Assembly: GCA_015680685.1 (NCBI GenBank)
Contig: MNCI01027521.1
Coordinates: forward strand, 1,124 to 65,123
DNA: 64,000 bases
Direction of reading: 5' to 3'
Origin: Gnetum montanum
Lineage: Eukaryota > Streptophyta > Gnetopsida > Gnetales > Gnetaceae
Shown one piece after another: positions 1-11,779 of this stretch (positions are counted from its first letter, which is position 1; every line of letters starts with the position of its first letter). The notes beneath the pieces were generated by a model. It saw only the letters and a program-made list of their open reading frames with translations, made no database searches and had not been told where the DNA came from. The translations under genes were made by a program, and so were the position numbers.

Positions 1-409
1 TATTTCCATCGAATCTTGCTCTATTTCTAGTTTTCTTGTGGAACTATCTCTTTCTCTAGGGAAAATTAGGAGTAGATTGCGGAGTTGTGCTCAAATGTTT
101 TTGCAAAATTTTATTTGTTACAAGTAGGTATTATAAGGACCGCGTAGACTAGGCAGTTGAACAAAATAGGAAATTTTCAACAACTCACAGTACTTGGCAA
201 AGTTGGCTGAATCTCTTTAAAGTAAGTCATTTGTAGTTTACATAAAACGCAATCGTTCCATTTCTCACAACCACACGCCGCAACAGCACACACACATACT
301 CACATTAACTACTTAGTTTATTTGGAGGTATCTGGGCCTTGGTGTTGCCAGAGACCAGTAGGCACCTAAATCCTATTCGAGGACACTTGTTGGCAGTCGC
401 GTCCCAAAC

Positions 410-495
410 AGTCGCCAATAGTTAATCATGGAGCTGGTCCTAGTGGAGCAAGAGCGGATGATGAAGAGGATCTTGGGGACCAACCCCTTTCATGA
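410..495 (+). pseudogene. Probable terminal exon of the antisense gene of E1
   Basis: An open frame on the plus strand ends in TGA at 493-495 and encodes an acidic tail containing GAGPSGARADDEEDLGDQPL. The last exon of the antisense gene in E2 (22448-22549) ends in a similar tail with GGPSGVG followed by an acidic GDD stretch. Both lie in the same place: just left of the AGTTTA repeat words and of the protease, and opposite in strand to the retroelement. The upstream boundary is uncertain; an AG lies at about 409-411. No convincing earlier exon is seen in 1-400. The match is short, so the assignment depends on synteny as much as on sequence. Confidence 0.45.
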
Positions 496-852
496 GCTTA
501 GTGTTAATCAGAATTTGGCCATTAAATGTTTTTGGATTTTTGGATGTTTGATGGAAACATATAGTTGACAAATGTAATAATATGAACCTAATTATGGCAT
601 AACGTGTTGGAATTTTACTACCATGTTGACGTATCATTTTTTTTATTTTATGTGTTTTCTCTTTTTATTTGTTTTTTCAAGTATTATCATGAATATATGC
701 ATATAGCTAAATGAAGGAACAAAATGTAAATCAACACTTGTAAAAGAAGAAAGTAACAAGAAGGCATAGGTCGAGATTGTAACTTGTATTGTTTAAACTA
801 AAATTTAACATAATGTAATGAATGTTTGTAAACTTGCAATGTATTGAATCCT

Positions 853-1100
853 AGTTTAAAGCCATTTCAGGTTATTCATATTATTTTAAAGTTATGGTGG
901 AGTATTGCATTTGTTGTTAAAGGAAGAAGGATTACCAATTTTATGCCATAGTGGGCCAAAAGCACTAACAATTTTAGGAATCTTTTAAAAGGAAACCGGC
1001 CATTTCTGACCGTGGCTAGTTTAACGTCATTGCGAATGTTCATTGGTAATTTAACGTCATACCAGAGGATTGGTAGTTTAACGTCATTTCGGACATTCAG
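853..1100. repeat. AGTTTA-type repeat words between protease and antisense gene of E1
   Basis: Degenerate copies of a word near AGTTTAACGTCATTNCGGAC occur at about 853, 1016, 1048 and 1076, all in the same orientation. The same class of word lies at three junctions in E2 (14340-14640, 18140-18290, 22920-23130). Confidence 0.75.
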
Positions 1101-2080
1101 TGATTCAATCAAGTTATTGAGTTGCCTCTTAGTCTTTTGTAGCTTAACATGTGGGGTTGGGCACGTAGGTATGATCTTATACTCATCTTCCCCTTCATCG
1201 GTGATGTCAAAGGGTAATTCTGACCAAGAGACATTAGTAGGAATGGCTCTTATGTTTGTGTTGTCTGGTGTTTCCTCAATTTCTATAGGGTTGTGAGTTA
1301 ACGTTGGGTTCATGTCTTGGAGCATGCTCGTAGTTCCTTGCTTAGGCTCGATTAACTCAATTTCTGACTCTTGATCTACTCCAAGGTGCAAGGAAGTAGC
1401 AATATTTTTGTATCCCCATGTATGATGATTTCACCACCCTCGTAAGGTAGGTGGATCTCCTGATGGATTGGTGAGGATACGGCTTTAAGTTGAGCTAGCC
1501 AAGAATGGCCTAAAATCAAATTAAACCCTGGCATTTCGTCAACCACTACAAATTCAACTGATGTGGGGAATTCATCCTCAACTATGAAATCCAAGGTAAC
1601 CATACCTTTCACCCCAACACGAGAACCACTAAAGGATTTCAGGAAAGAAGTTGTTGTGGGTTGTATTTGTTCAGTAAGTCCCAGTTTTTCAATGACTGGA
1701 AAGGGTATTACATTCGTTGCTACACCGTCATGCACATGCACCCTAGGTATCTTGAAATGGTTAACTTATATTTTTATGAACATATGGGCCATGGTGACCT
1801 CTCTTGTTTTCTCATTTAGCTTAATGTCGTTAGCATGAAACTCTAGGGATGTGGTCTTTAACTCTTGGGGTTGTGGGGACAATACTGCATAGATAGATGG
1901 CTCATATGCAGGAAGGTCCTCATTAACAAGGATCGAAGTCAACATCCGCACGAGTGCTTCTTGATGTACAGTTGAAGTCATTACTAGGTCATACAGACTT
2001 AAACAAGTATTCTTTTGTTTCAAAGCTTGTGTGACTTGGGTCAACGCACTTGCTAGATCTTTACCGTTTGGAATACTCAT
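876..2080 (-). pseudogene. E1 aspartic protease region (broken)
   Basis: The reading runs from a segment at 2080-1766 (ALTQVTQALKQKNTCLSLYD) into one at 1741-1376, and a further open stretch reaches 876. The second segment holds the protease core, with the active-site region reading HVHDGVATNVIP and a downstream hydrophobic motif MPGFNLILGHSWLAQL. It aligns along its length with the protease of E2, where the active site reads VDDGAATNVVP. Retroviral-type proteases normally carry D-S/T-G; the first Asp here is His in E1, so the enzyme would be dead. At least two frame breaks separate the segments. The tail contains three imperfect copies of NDVKLP. Confidence 0.75.
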
Positions 2081-2099
2081 CTATGGAGATTTGGTCCAT

Positions 2100-4200
2100 T
2101 TGATCCAGCATTCATATTTCTCATGGAGGAATTCTTGGGTTGGTAACTGAGGATGCTGGGTTTGGGACACAACCCATGACATTATCCTTATTTTGATGGC
2201 TCATACTAGGCTCATTAATGGACGGACCCATGGGAACAGTGTTTAACAATGTGGGTTTTGGTGGTCCTAATTTGTGCTGATGGTTTTCTCTTTCCAGGCA
2301 CTCTCTTGTTAGTCTATTAGCAAGATGTTCTCACAAAGGTCATGGGGGAACGGAGGTCGGTTGTGTGTCAGGTTGTTTTGGCACCCAGATCAAAAAGGGA
2401 ATGGGTCGGTTTTCAGATGGTGTGGTTGTTGCTGCAACGGAAGGAGGTACGTGGATGACGAATGGTTTTTGTGTTGTAGGGGATGTGTGTATGATGAAAG
2501 GGGTTTGAAGAGCTATTGGGGTAGGTGTGTTTTCTGAAGGCCTACGAATCACAAAAGGTTCACGGGACGTCTTGTCTGTTCTCCACATGGATAGTATTAA
2601 TCACATATGGTGCATCATTGGTGTTGAGAGGATCTTTGTAGATTCCCATGGGTTGGTTTTGGGATCTGACTGGGTTTGCCTCATCAAATACTACTTCACC
2701 CCTGTCAATCATGCATTGTATATCCTATTTCAAGGTGAAATAGTAATCAATCCCATGACCACATCGTTGGTGATATTCACAAAACCTATCCAACCTAAAG
2801 CCTCTTGGAATGGGGGGCTCATTAGCTGTTGCTAGAGCTGGGTTCTTGGCGAACTCACAAAATCGATCATGTTTTTGAGAGGCCACATGAGACATTTGTT
2901 TATGCTGGATTAGCTTGGCCTTTAGAAGTTGATCAAGAAATTGTGAAGGCTTCATAGGCAAGGGTGTATATTGAGCAGCGTCTTTTCTTTCGAAGGTACG
3001 GGCATGACTCATGTTGTTGTTTCTATTTAAGGAATTTTTGGGTGTAGGTGCGGGTGTGTTTCTTTTATAGCCATTTGGGACATTGAGTTTTTTTCCCTTT
3101 TGTCCTGGATAACTAGGTCTGGTTGTTTTGGCCACTGCTGCTACTGTCGTTTTGGATTTATCTTTTCTCGTATGTTGGCTCTTAAAGGTCAAGTAAGCTG
3201 GGTCATTGCTTGTTTGCGTCACCTCTTCTATATCTTTAATTTGCAAAAATGCTTGGCTCAATGTTCGGGCTTTCAAATAGTAAAGCTTTGACTTAATAAA
3301 GTCATTCACAGTCGTCTTAAGAATGGTGATGGGCTTGTGAAGTTCGTTCAAGGATGGACTCCACCTTTGGATAAATTTCTATGTTGGCTCTAAAGGCACT
3401 TTTTTAGTTTGAATCAAGCTATCCAACATGGCTTCATGTTTTAGATTATACTTGAAACATGTGACAAATTGGTGCAACAAGTCCTCTAGAGAAGATATGG
3501 AGCTGCGAGGTAAAGCTCGATACCAGTCTAAGGCTTTTCCGGTTAAGGACATAGCAAACACACGTAGGATTACATGAGGCCATGCCTGAAGCAATAGAAA
3601 TTTTTTTTGGAATGTTACTAGGTGAGTGTTTGGGTCTCCCTCTCCATTGTACTTAGTTTTCTGGGGTAATGAGACTCCCTTTGGCAAGGTTAGTGGTGGA
3701 ACTAAGGGGTCGATTGGATCATCTTGATAGAAGTCCAGAACTTTGACTTCCTCAATGTTCACAATTTTAAGGCATTTTAATTCTTCTACCAATGAGTGCA
3801 TCATTTTTTTCATGTCTGCCCACTCTTGGGCTATAGGCAGATTGGTGGGTTGAGTTGGTGGTGGTTGATAATGACTCAATTGTTGCATTGTTTGTAGAAA
3901 GAGAGATTTTTGGATTGTCATTTGCTATGGTGGGATGACATTTGAGGCTGAGACTATAGGGTGTGGTGTGCCATAGTGAGTAGATAGGTTTTTTTGAATA
4001 GCTGGTGGAACCCACTGCCCAGTCACAAGTTGTGAAGTGATCAATGGTGCTTGTTGGATTTACACTTGAGGTATGTAATGGGTGGACATGGAAGCTAGTA
4101 TGACCGATGACATCCCAATCACTTGAGGTCAAAAGGTCAATCCTGCATTAGTTTGGGGAGGGATTTGTTGGGACTGCACTTCCAAAGGTATGATGGAAGT
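2100..4200 (-). pseudogene. E1 gag, middle and 3' part (broken)
   Basis: The Retrotrans_gag domain is recognisable in 3921-3379 (VFAMSLTGKALDWYRALPR, then SSLEDLLHQFVTCFKYNL). It continues after a break in 3351-2725, which ends with a zinc-knuckle relic CEYHQRCGHGIDYY. The family pattern is C-X2-H-X4-H-X4-C; the last Cys is Tyr here, while E2 keeps it. A proline-rich tail with repeated PFVI(H/R) words follows at 2588-2340. Several stops and frameshifts are present. The 5' part of this gene lies on the other side of N1, at 11041-11640. Confidence 0.8.
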
Positions 4201-5023
4201 TGATGGGACACGATATTGCATGGGCCACGATATCGCATACGCGATATCATGTCCAGAACGATATCGAATCCCACACAATATTGCAATGCACCATCATATC
4301 TATAAATAAGAGGCGGATCTCCCTTGTTTCTCATCCTAGGCTTATACCGTAGCAAAACTCTAGTAGTTTGATCCCTCTAGAGATAGAATATTTTCCATGT
4401 GCCCACAGTAGGAGCTCCAAAGTGAATGGATCTTTATTCGAGCAGACATTGTACCTAAACACAATTTTGTGTACAATAATAAAGACGAACTTCTTGGATA
4501 AACCTTGCAGTGCATGGAATAGGCTAATTATGATTTTATTTAATGTTATTTATTTTTTTCATTTACATGGTTTATTAGGAATTAAACCTTTCTCAACCCT
4601 TCTCTCCTAGTTAAGTGCCTTAGTACAACCACTTTGAGCACGTGCGTTACGCGTGGTGATCCCAGCAACGACTAGCGTTTGGTAGCCACGGTTGCATCAG
4701 TTCAGGGTCTGAACGGTAAGTGGGAATGGATGCTGATGCTAGGTTAATTAAGGCTTAGTTAGTTAGTTAAATTTAGTTAATTAGTTTCTTCAACCCTTCA
4801 CCTCACTAGCATAGGAAATAAAAATAGAAAAGCTATAAAAATCATATACCTCGGACTTACTTAACCATACACCGTGACAAATACAAGTCTGTGAAGACAA
4901 TGAATAATTAACCTTAAGTATTCCATGAGGCATGTAGGCACTTAGTCTACGGAGTTCGACCAGATCGTGCGTGTTACACTTGTATTCGTATGGTTGAGTA
5001 TACGGATGCATCGCCACTCATCA
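4201..5023 (+). repeat. N1 5' LTR
   Basis: The LTR is 823 bp. The U3 begins with an array of GATATC-centred palindromes (for example ACGCGATATCATG). A TATA box, TATAAATAAG, lies at about 4301-4310. The last 322 bp align without net length change to the end of the 3' LTR. Confidence 0.9.
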
Positions 5024-5024
5024 T

Positions 5025-5042
5025 TGGCACCGTTGTCAGGGA
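5025..5042 (+). promoter_or_regulatory. N1 primer-binding site
   Basis: TGGCACCGTTGTCAGGGA starts two bases after the LTR. It resembles the TGGCGCCGTTGCCGGGG primer site complementary to the 3' end of tRNA-Asp that is common in Athila/Tat-like plant elements, with a few transitions. Confidence 0.65.
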
Positions 5043-5165
5043 CTAAGTGTTTGTGCGCTAAGTAGAACATAAGAGATCACTCACATCATTGGGAGCTTAA
5101 ACGAACCTTAGGATTAATTAAATGAAAAATTTTATAATGGTTAAATAGCACACTAATAAGACACA

Positions 5166-7060
5166 ATGTCTTCTTCTTCTTCTCATAAGGGCATTACACC
5201 ACCTAGGGATAATACAAGAAATAGTCAGCAATCTAAAACACATAACCTAAATTTGCCAATTCCTCAACAATACAGGGTGACATATACTCATCCTGATGAG
5301 TATATACCCAATTTTACTTTTATCCTCCATTAGGATGAACAGATGTGCTGGAGAGACTTGCAAGCTAACATAGTGTTACCTCCAGATCGTGCAGTCCCCA
5401 ACATGCTCCTCTGTGCTTTGGCACAAATCGGCATGACACAGCTATATGCTGAGTACGTTATAGGTGATTTTGACGGGAGGGAGTACCATCCCATAGCCAT
5501 ACAATGTATAAGGGACTCAAGGTAGGAGAGCCAACATACACTATTGAAGGGCAAAGAGGTCACACACGTCCTAAGTGAAATGAGAGATGGTGAACCACTT
5601 ATAATGGGTTCACTATCAAAAGATGTTCCCCCTCCTAACGATAGTGAGGAGGTGGGGTATCAGAACCTACACTCCAAGATACACAACCTTGGTTTTGATC
5701 CCTTTGAACACCAACTATTCACTAAAGGAATAACAACACATGACAGGGATGAGCACTTAGATCATCATCACGATCGGGGCTGAAGCCACAGAAGAGAAGG
5801 CAAGAAACATCATCATGGCGATGGTTCTCCTTCTTCTTCTTCTTCAACACATCATTCACTCTCTCCTTCCACATCAGGGTGCAATCATCAAGAGCATAAT
5901 GGAGAGGATAGAGGTAAGAAAAATGAGAGACCTTGACGAGAGAGTCGAGAGAGAGGACGAGGGCAATCAAGAGAATCAAGGCATGAACAAAGGGAAAGTA
6001 GGGAGCAACATAGACATCATAGACATCATGAAAGAGATGATCATGATGAACCCCTACTTGCTACCCAAAGGATGCTAGATATAACAGAGGCTGTGAGAAT
6101 TCCAACAAGGTATTTAAAAGATAGCCAAATCAAGCGCTTACACATGAAATATATCCCACGCTTCGAAGGGGGATACAACACAGATCCACAAAATCATTTA
6201 TAGGCATTCCACGATGCTTGTGCCTTGCAGAACATAGAAAACAAGTGGCAAAAATAAAAGTTATTTCACAGGACACTCATCAAGAAAGCAGAGAGTTGGT
6301 ACCAGTCCTTAGAGCCGGAAACCATCAGGAGGTGGAGTACGATGTTAAAACTCTTCAATGATAAATATCAAATGTACTCCAGAGTGTCTAATTTTCATAA
6401 GTAGATCCAAGGATGGAAGCAAGATACTCATGAACCCTTGGATGATGCCATGGGCCACTACTACACATTGTTACATCATTTCCCGAGCCATGGTTACGCA
6501 CAGCGGGATCAACTTTGCCACATCGTAGATGGGCTAAGGTACAAAACTAGGAGAACCCTTGGGACTTATGCCCAAGGGAGACTATCAGAACTTAGATCCC
6601 ATGAAGTTCATCAATTGTTGAAACAAGTAGCCAAAGAACAAAGGGAGCTACGAAAAAGGGAAAATATGGAAGAATACAACCGTGATCCCTCTCTTCGAAA
6701 GAAGGGAGTGAGATTTTGTTATGAAGAGGATGAGTCACCACTCGAAGAGTTGGTGAACAGAGAAACCTTCCCACTTCAGAAACTAACAACGGAAGTATCT
6801 ACTAAGGTAGATGAAGTATGGAGCTCCTTAGATAGTAAAATTAAAACTGTCCTAAAGACTATAGAGGAGTCTAAGAAGGAATGAAGTAGTGACAAGGACA
6901 AGAAAAAGCGAAGAGATTCAGGCCCTGCACATGACAAGGGTAAGGGGAAAATAAATATCTCTAATGAAGTTGTGGATTCAGATTCAGACAATGACAGTGG
7001 ATGTAAGATCTACCAATATGACCATCCTAAGGGATGTTGTCCAATCATCTAACATCTACA
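5166..7060 (+). pseudogene. N1 gag (broken)
   Basis: The likely start is the ATG at 5166, followed by a Ser-rich N terminus. The frame is broken at 5332 and again several times to about 6130. The capsid-like core lies at about 6100-6884 and includes a WYQSLEPETI segment, then PLDDAMGHYYTLLHHFPSHG, then a Lys/Glu-rich probable coiled coil with RELRKRENMEEYNRDPS. This order and the W-Y motif fit plant Retrotrans_gag domains. A possible decayed zinc knuckle lies at about 7010-7050 (IYQYDHPKGCCP). No intact product can be made. Confidence 0.7.
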
Positions 7061-7520
7061 AGAGTCTGGGGTGTATGCATTAAACCTGAGACTTAACAGA
7101 CGGCAGACACCCCAAAGGTTACCTTATCCTCAAGGTAACCCAAGGTAGTTCCACCAACCGATGACGTACTATCCAAGTGGAACTCCACCACAACCCATTG
7201 GATAACATCAGCAGTGGCAATACCCATAGTCATGGGGGATGCCACCACCGAAACATCAGTACCCTTACCAGCAACTGGACCTTTATGGATAGTACGTGCA
7301 GTAGCCAATTTCTCCAAGTAACTCCATGGGTCACACAACTCCCCAATGTCACTACCAAGTTTGGGAGTACTTTAGAAGGACTCCTTCTCCTCCAGGAGAT
7401 GCTCCATACCCATACCATCCTCTTAATCTATCTACACCTCTTCCATCGATAATTCCCATAACACCTCCTGCTCCAATAATGCAAGGGGAACTCCCCACTT
7501 AATCGTAGCAACAAAACTCT

Positions 7521-8537
7521 ATGAGAGCCATAAACATTCAACCTATTGTTGGTTCTGACAACCGTAAAAAAAGAAGACCTTTCTTCAGAACCAAAAGCCC
7601 AGACAAGCTCTTAAAACAACAAGCGGTTGAGTCTGTGATCACTCCAACACCTCAGGATTCAGGGCTCCCTTCAAACCAACATCAGAGCTCAATGCATATA
7701 GTTATGTTAACACATACCGTAACCAACTGGATCAAGGTAGGCCACCTTCCCAGGAAACTATCTAACCCTAGGAATCCCTTAATCTATCTCCAAGTCACCG
7801 AAAATGAACCTCATAGGGCTCTTCTTGACTCAAGTTCTAGAGTCAACTTAATTTCACGAGAGATGTATCAAGCCTAGAACCTACCCCAACTTAAGAAGAG
7901 CAACATCCAACTAGAGCTGGTAGACTAGTCCATCACCATTCCCTTGGGATTGATAGAGGACATCGTTACCACTGTGTGTGGTTGGTCATACCCAGCCAAT
8001 TTCCTAGTGATAGAAGTTAACCACAATGAAGGGGACTTCCCAATTATAATGGGAAGGGCATGGCTAAGCACAGTAGATGCATTCCTAGGAATTCGTGATC
8101 TTTCCTTAAAAATATTTAAGGTAAACATTTATGGAAAGATCAAGAAGAGGAAAGTTTCATGCATCACATACAATGATTCATCGGGTGATGACATGGAGGA
8201 ATGCTTCACATCTCCTCCATGCAACAGGTGTGCCCTTGAAACTTTGCAACAAAGATGTCTGTATGTAGCAACCACACAACAAGTAGTAGGCACCCCATGG
8301 TTGATAGCTAGTCAAAAAAGCAACCGACAAACATGCATGGAACGAACTGAGGAAACAACGCATGCCCATAACAAAGGCATAGATACATTGAAATATGAGC
8401 GTCGCCGACTTCCACCTCTTAATCTAAGAACATCAATAGGGAGAAGTTGGGCACTTTTAAGAAATTCAAATAGGCATTCATTATTTTGGATCTCTCCCTT
8501 TCCATTCAGTCATGGGGGAGATGGCCACCTATGCTAA
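7521..8537 (+). pseudogene. N1 aspartic protease (broken)
   Basis: The segment 7521-7877 ends with RALLDSSSRVNLISREMY, the active-site region of plant gypsy proteases, where LLDSGS is expected; the catalytic-loop Gly has become Ser. After a stop, the segment from about 7944 contains the second conserved block of the fold, PIIMGRAWLSTVDAFLGIRD. Downstream sequence to 8537 has no recognisable domain. In an autonomous element RT would follow here, but none is found. Confidence 0.7.
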
Positions 8538-8559
8538 TCATTTGAGGCCCTCAGTTCTT

Positions 8560-8820
8560 TTAAGTTTTTTTCTTACATGTGTTTGTTTTACACATTTTTG
8601 TTTTACATGTTTTTTTTACAAGTTTTTGTTCTACATGTTTTTGTTTAAAACACTTTTGTTTTACACATTTTTTTACACGTTTTTGTTTTACACATTTTTG
8701 GTTTTACAAGTTTTTGTTTTACACGTTTTTGTTTTAGAAGTTTTTGTTTTCCACATTTTTGTTTTACAAATTTCTTTAACTTTTCTTGTTTTTGTTTTAC
8801 AACATCATTATACTTTTTCA

Positions 8821-8864
<44 letters not shown>
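8560..8864 (+). repeat. T-rich tandem repeat and TG microsatellite in N1
   Basis: From 8560 to about 8800 a unit of roughly 20 bp close to TTTTGTTTTACACATTTTTG repeats with variations. An uninterrupted TG run follows at 8827-8864. This replaces the place where a polymerase would stand. Confidence 0.9.
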
Positions 8865-8865
<1 letters not shown>

Positions 8866-10372
8866 TCCATCTTGTAAGTTTTTCATCAATAAAGTGTTAT
8901 GAATGATGGTATGAATTATTTTCTATTGATTACTAATGTTTGGTTTTTACCTTTAAGTGATGATGTTGATACTAAGGTATGTTTCTTTTGATATAGCAGG
9001 CAATGAGTCCACTTCATCCATTCATCCACAAGTTTCTATGGTCTCTCTCGACTTGGAAATGTACAATCCCTTTCATAATAAGAACTCTAACGAATCGGTG
9101 ACTGGGCATTTCTCAAACTAAGGAAGGACTCAAGGATTGAAAAGGGTGTGACTTCAAGGGAACTTGATGCATTTGTGTTGGCCGTTCTCTTGGGTTCTTG
9201 GATGTTTTCTTCTTTAGTTTTCTTACCATTCTGACGTTACTCAATCATTGGGAAGCTAAACAAATAAAAATAATAAATTCTTTGCATGGTGTGGTTCTCA
9301 TGCATAAACACATAAAACATAAAAAAAACTATGATAATTCAAAGCACACCCCTTAGATGAAATAATTCCTTGGGCTACAAGCACTAGTTATGGAACTAAA
9401 ATAAAAATGTTCCCTCTAACTAAGGCCCTTCTCACTTCCCATTCTCTCCTCCTTATTTCGTCNGGGACTCCATTCCATTCTCTTCTCCCCATCCTTCTCT
9501 CCATTGTTCACCTCATTGCCAGTTGTATCATTAGTGTATATTTTGGTTGATGCATTGTTTTCTTTTTGGTAAATTCTTGTGGTTAAGACTTTAAATATTG
9601 TTCCAAATGACATTCCTAGAGCCTACGGACTCTTTGAATGTGGGTTTGTCAGGGCATTAAGGGCATGAGCCTGCTTTGGGGAGGATCCATTGGCATTCCT
9701 CTTTGGTGCACCAATTAAATTCTTTCCCCTAACATTTTTGCAATCTATATTATTTTGTTCATTTCCATCTTGACATCCATCTGATCGATGTTTTAGTTGT
9801 CCCTATTTATCTATCACTACTGGAGGTTCGCAATTAGTCATGGGGGTATGGGGCCCAATTTTTTTGATTTTCTCCTAACCCCTACACCTTTGGTAGTAAC
9901 CACTATTGTATCTCCAGATCCGCAATTAGCCATATCACAACCTAGCCAACGGACCTTTCACTGCAGCAAGGTATCAACTGCATTGAAATTCATTTACCCT
10001 TGCTAATATAAGATTGTATTGTATGTGCAGAGGGTAATCATACAACAATGGATTGGATCTGGAGGAAACACTTGGAATGGAGCGATATTGAAACAGCTAT
10101 GCAAGGAGCAAGATCAATGGCTCGCTTACGGATGGACAACGAAAGGCACAATCTTGGCGTTGGCAATAGCAAAACTTCTTTCTCTATCTTTCTCAGCTAC
10201 CAAATAAGGCTTGATGTCAATGTAGTAAGGTGTTCACTCTTGTTGTCATGAACACCAATTTTGTGTTGTCTTGTAATAATAATTTGTTCACATGTCATCC
10301 CATTAGTTTCATTTGAGTCAATAATCCCATACCTTCCCAATATTTTGTAAGGAACTTGAGGACGAGTTTTCA
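8865..10372. other. N1 3' internal region without recognisable gene
   Basis: No open frame of a known family is seen. CAGTCATGGGGG-like words occur at about 8506, 9836 and 10374, echoing the polypurine tract, which suggests internal duplication of the 3' end. A short open stretch near 10048-10200 (WIWRKHLEWSDIETAMQGA) has no recognised relative. A single N lies at 9463. Confidence 0.5.
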
Positions 10373-10388
10373 TTCAGTCATGGGGGTA
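10373..10388 (+). promoter_or_regulatory. N1 polypurine tract
   Basis: CAGTCATGGGGGTA lies directly before the 3' LTR. The same GGGGGTA precedes the related LTR at 43138. Confidence 0.7.
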
Positions 10389-11040
10389 TGATGGGACACG
10401 ATATTGCATGGGCCATGATATTACGTACATGATAACGCATCCGCCATGATATCGCATCCCATGTGATATCACGTATGCAATATCGCATCGTCCCCCGCGA
10501 TATTGCATACGCGATATCGCGGTGCACCATCATATCTATAAATAAGAGGCGNNNNNNNNNNNNNNNNNNNNNNNNNNNNNNNNNNNNNNNNNNNNNNNNN
10601 NNNNNNNNNNNNNNNNNNNNNNNNNNNNNNNNNNNNNNNNNNNNNNNNNNNNNNNNNNNNNNNNNNNNNNNNNNNNNNNNNNNNNNNNNNNNNNNNNNNN
10701 NNNNNNNNNNNNNNNNNNTCAGGGTGTGAACGGTAAGTGGGAACGGATGCTGACGCTAGGTTAATTAAGGCTTAGTTAGTTAAATTTATTTAATTAGTTT
10801 CTTCAATCCTTCACCTCACTAGCATAGGAGATAAAAATAGAAAAGCTATAAAAATCATATACCTCAGACTTACTTAACCATACACCATGACAAATACAAG
10901 TAAGTCTAGGAAGCCAACAAATAATTAACCTTAAGTGTTCCATGAGGCATGTAGGCACTTAGTCTATAGAGTTCGATAGAATCACGTGTGTTACGCTCGT
11001 ATTCGTATGGTTGAGTGTAGGGATACCTCGCCACTCATCA
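10389..11040 (+). repeat. N1 3' LTR, with assembly gap
   Basis: The 163 bp before the gap correspond to 115 bp in the 5' LTR; the extra 48 bp are additional GATATC-type palindromes. The N run at 10552-10718 (167 N) replaces what is 386 bp in the 5' LTR (4316-4701), so the gap size is arbitrary. The end CTCATCA is followed by the GAAGT duplication. Confidence 0.9.
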
Positions 11041-11640
11041 GAAGTGAATGTATCAGATTGAATGTTGAGCATGGAGAAGATGGGAATGGAAGCTGGTGCT
11101 CAAGTGTTTCCAGATGAATGAGGAAGCATAGTTTCTTCCAGAAAAGGGTGGAATAATGAGTTTATATGGGCATGGGGACTGACAGTATGGTACGAATCCC
11201 CATGTTTAGATTGGGGTGCGAAGTCATCTTCCTCATCTCCACTTTGAGGCTCTATTGGAGGTAGCTGTAAAGCTTGACTTCTTGCCATGAGAAGGTGGGA
11301 TATGACCTTATGATGGTGTTCAAACAGCAGGATTATATCAAATGCTGAGGGGATAAACTCATGACCTCCTTTGTGGATAAGTTCATAGTCTCACTTCAGC
11401 TCCCTCTCTACATGATCGATAGGTAAGTTGGCTTGGATTTTGACACAAATGAAGTTATACTCTTTGGGTCTAAGAGTTGCATAAGTGGGGTCTTTTCCTT
11501 GTAGCCTGAGTGACTAGTGCATAGTGCCTTGAGGGTTTATCTATTCAATAATGGTTATGTGTTCCATAGCAGTCATAGGGTTTGAGGTTTCAGCCTCAAA
11601 GTCAAAGATCGGCAATGTCACTAGGTTGATCTAGGAGGAT
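11041..11640 (-). pseudogene. E1 gag, 5' part (broken)
   Basis: The minus-strand text includes EEDDFAPQSKHGDSYHTVSP at about 11160-11240, matching EEDDFAAQSEHEDSYHTLSP in the E2 gag (26690-26760). Further right, sequence corresponding to the N-terminal gag of E2 is visible but full of frame breaks. N1 separates this piece from the rest of gag. Confidence 0.75.
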
Positions 11641-11779
11641 TCCATAGTAAACGTGAGTAAACTGGGCTAGACGAGTTGAGCGTAAGCAACTGCAGCATGA
11701 CTAACAATAGTGTGAATAATAGCATGATAGACAGCATGACCTGGTAGGCAGTGTGACCTGACAGACAGTGTGACTAGAC
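11641..11779 (-). other. E1 leader, inner part
   Basis: This is non-coding text rich in CAG(T)GTGACCTGACAG-like words. It continues on the far side of E2 at 29154-29420 in the same style, marking the E2 insertion point. Confidence 0.65.

Larger units (their letters stand above)
4201..11040 (+). mobile_element. N1: short non-autonomous LTR retrotransposon with gag and protease only
   Basis: Two LTRs (4201-5023 and 10389-11040) begin TGATG and end CTCATCA. The five bases before the left LTR (4196-4200) and after the right LTR (11041-11045) are both GAAGT, a perfect target duplication. A primer-binding site follows the left LTR and a purine stretch CATGGGGGTA precedes the right one. Inside are a broken gag and a broken protease; nothing resembling RT, RNase H or integrase is present in the 6.8 kb. 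This matches the idea of plant gag-only (TR-GAG-type) or internally deleted Athila/Tat-like elements that depend on polymerase in trans. The LTR ends differ at 9 of the last 59 positions, so the insertion is old. Confidence 0.9.

Noticed and set aside
1012-1296. Plus-strand open frame over the E1 protease end
   Set aside because: It runs through the repeat words and the complement of the protease.
8512-8865. Phe/Val/Leu-rich open frame in N1
   Set aside because: It is the translation of the T-rich tandem repeat and TG run.
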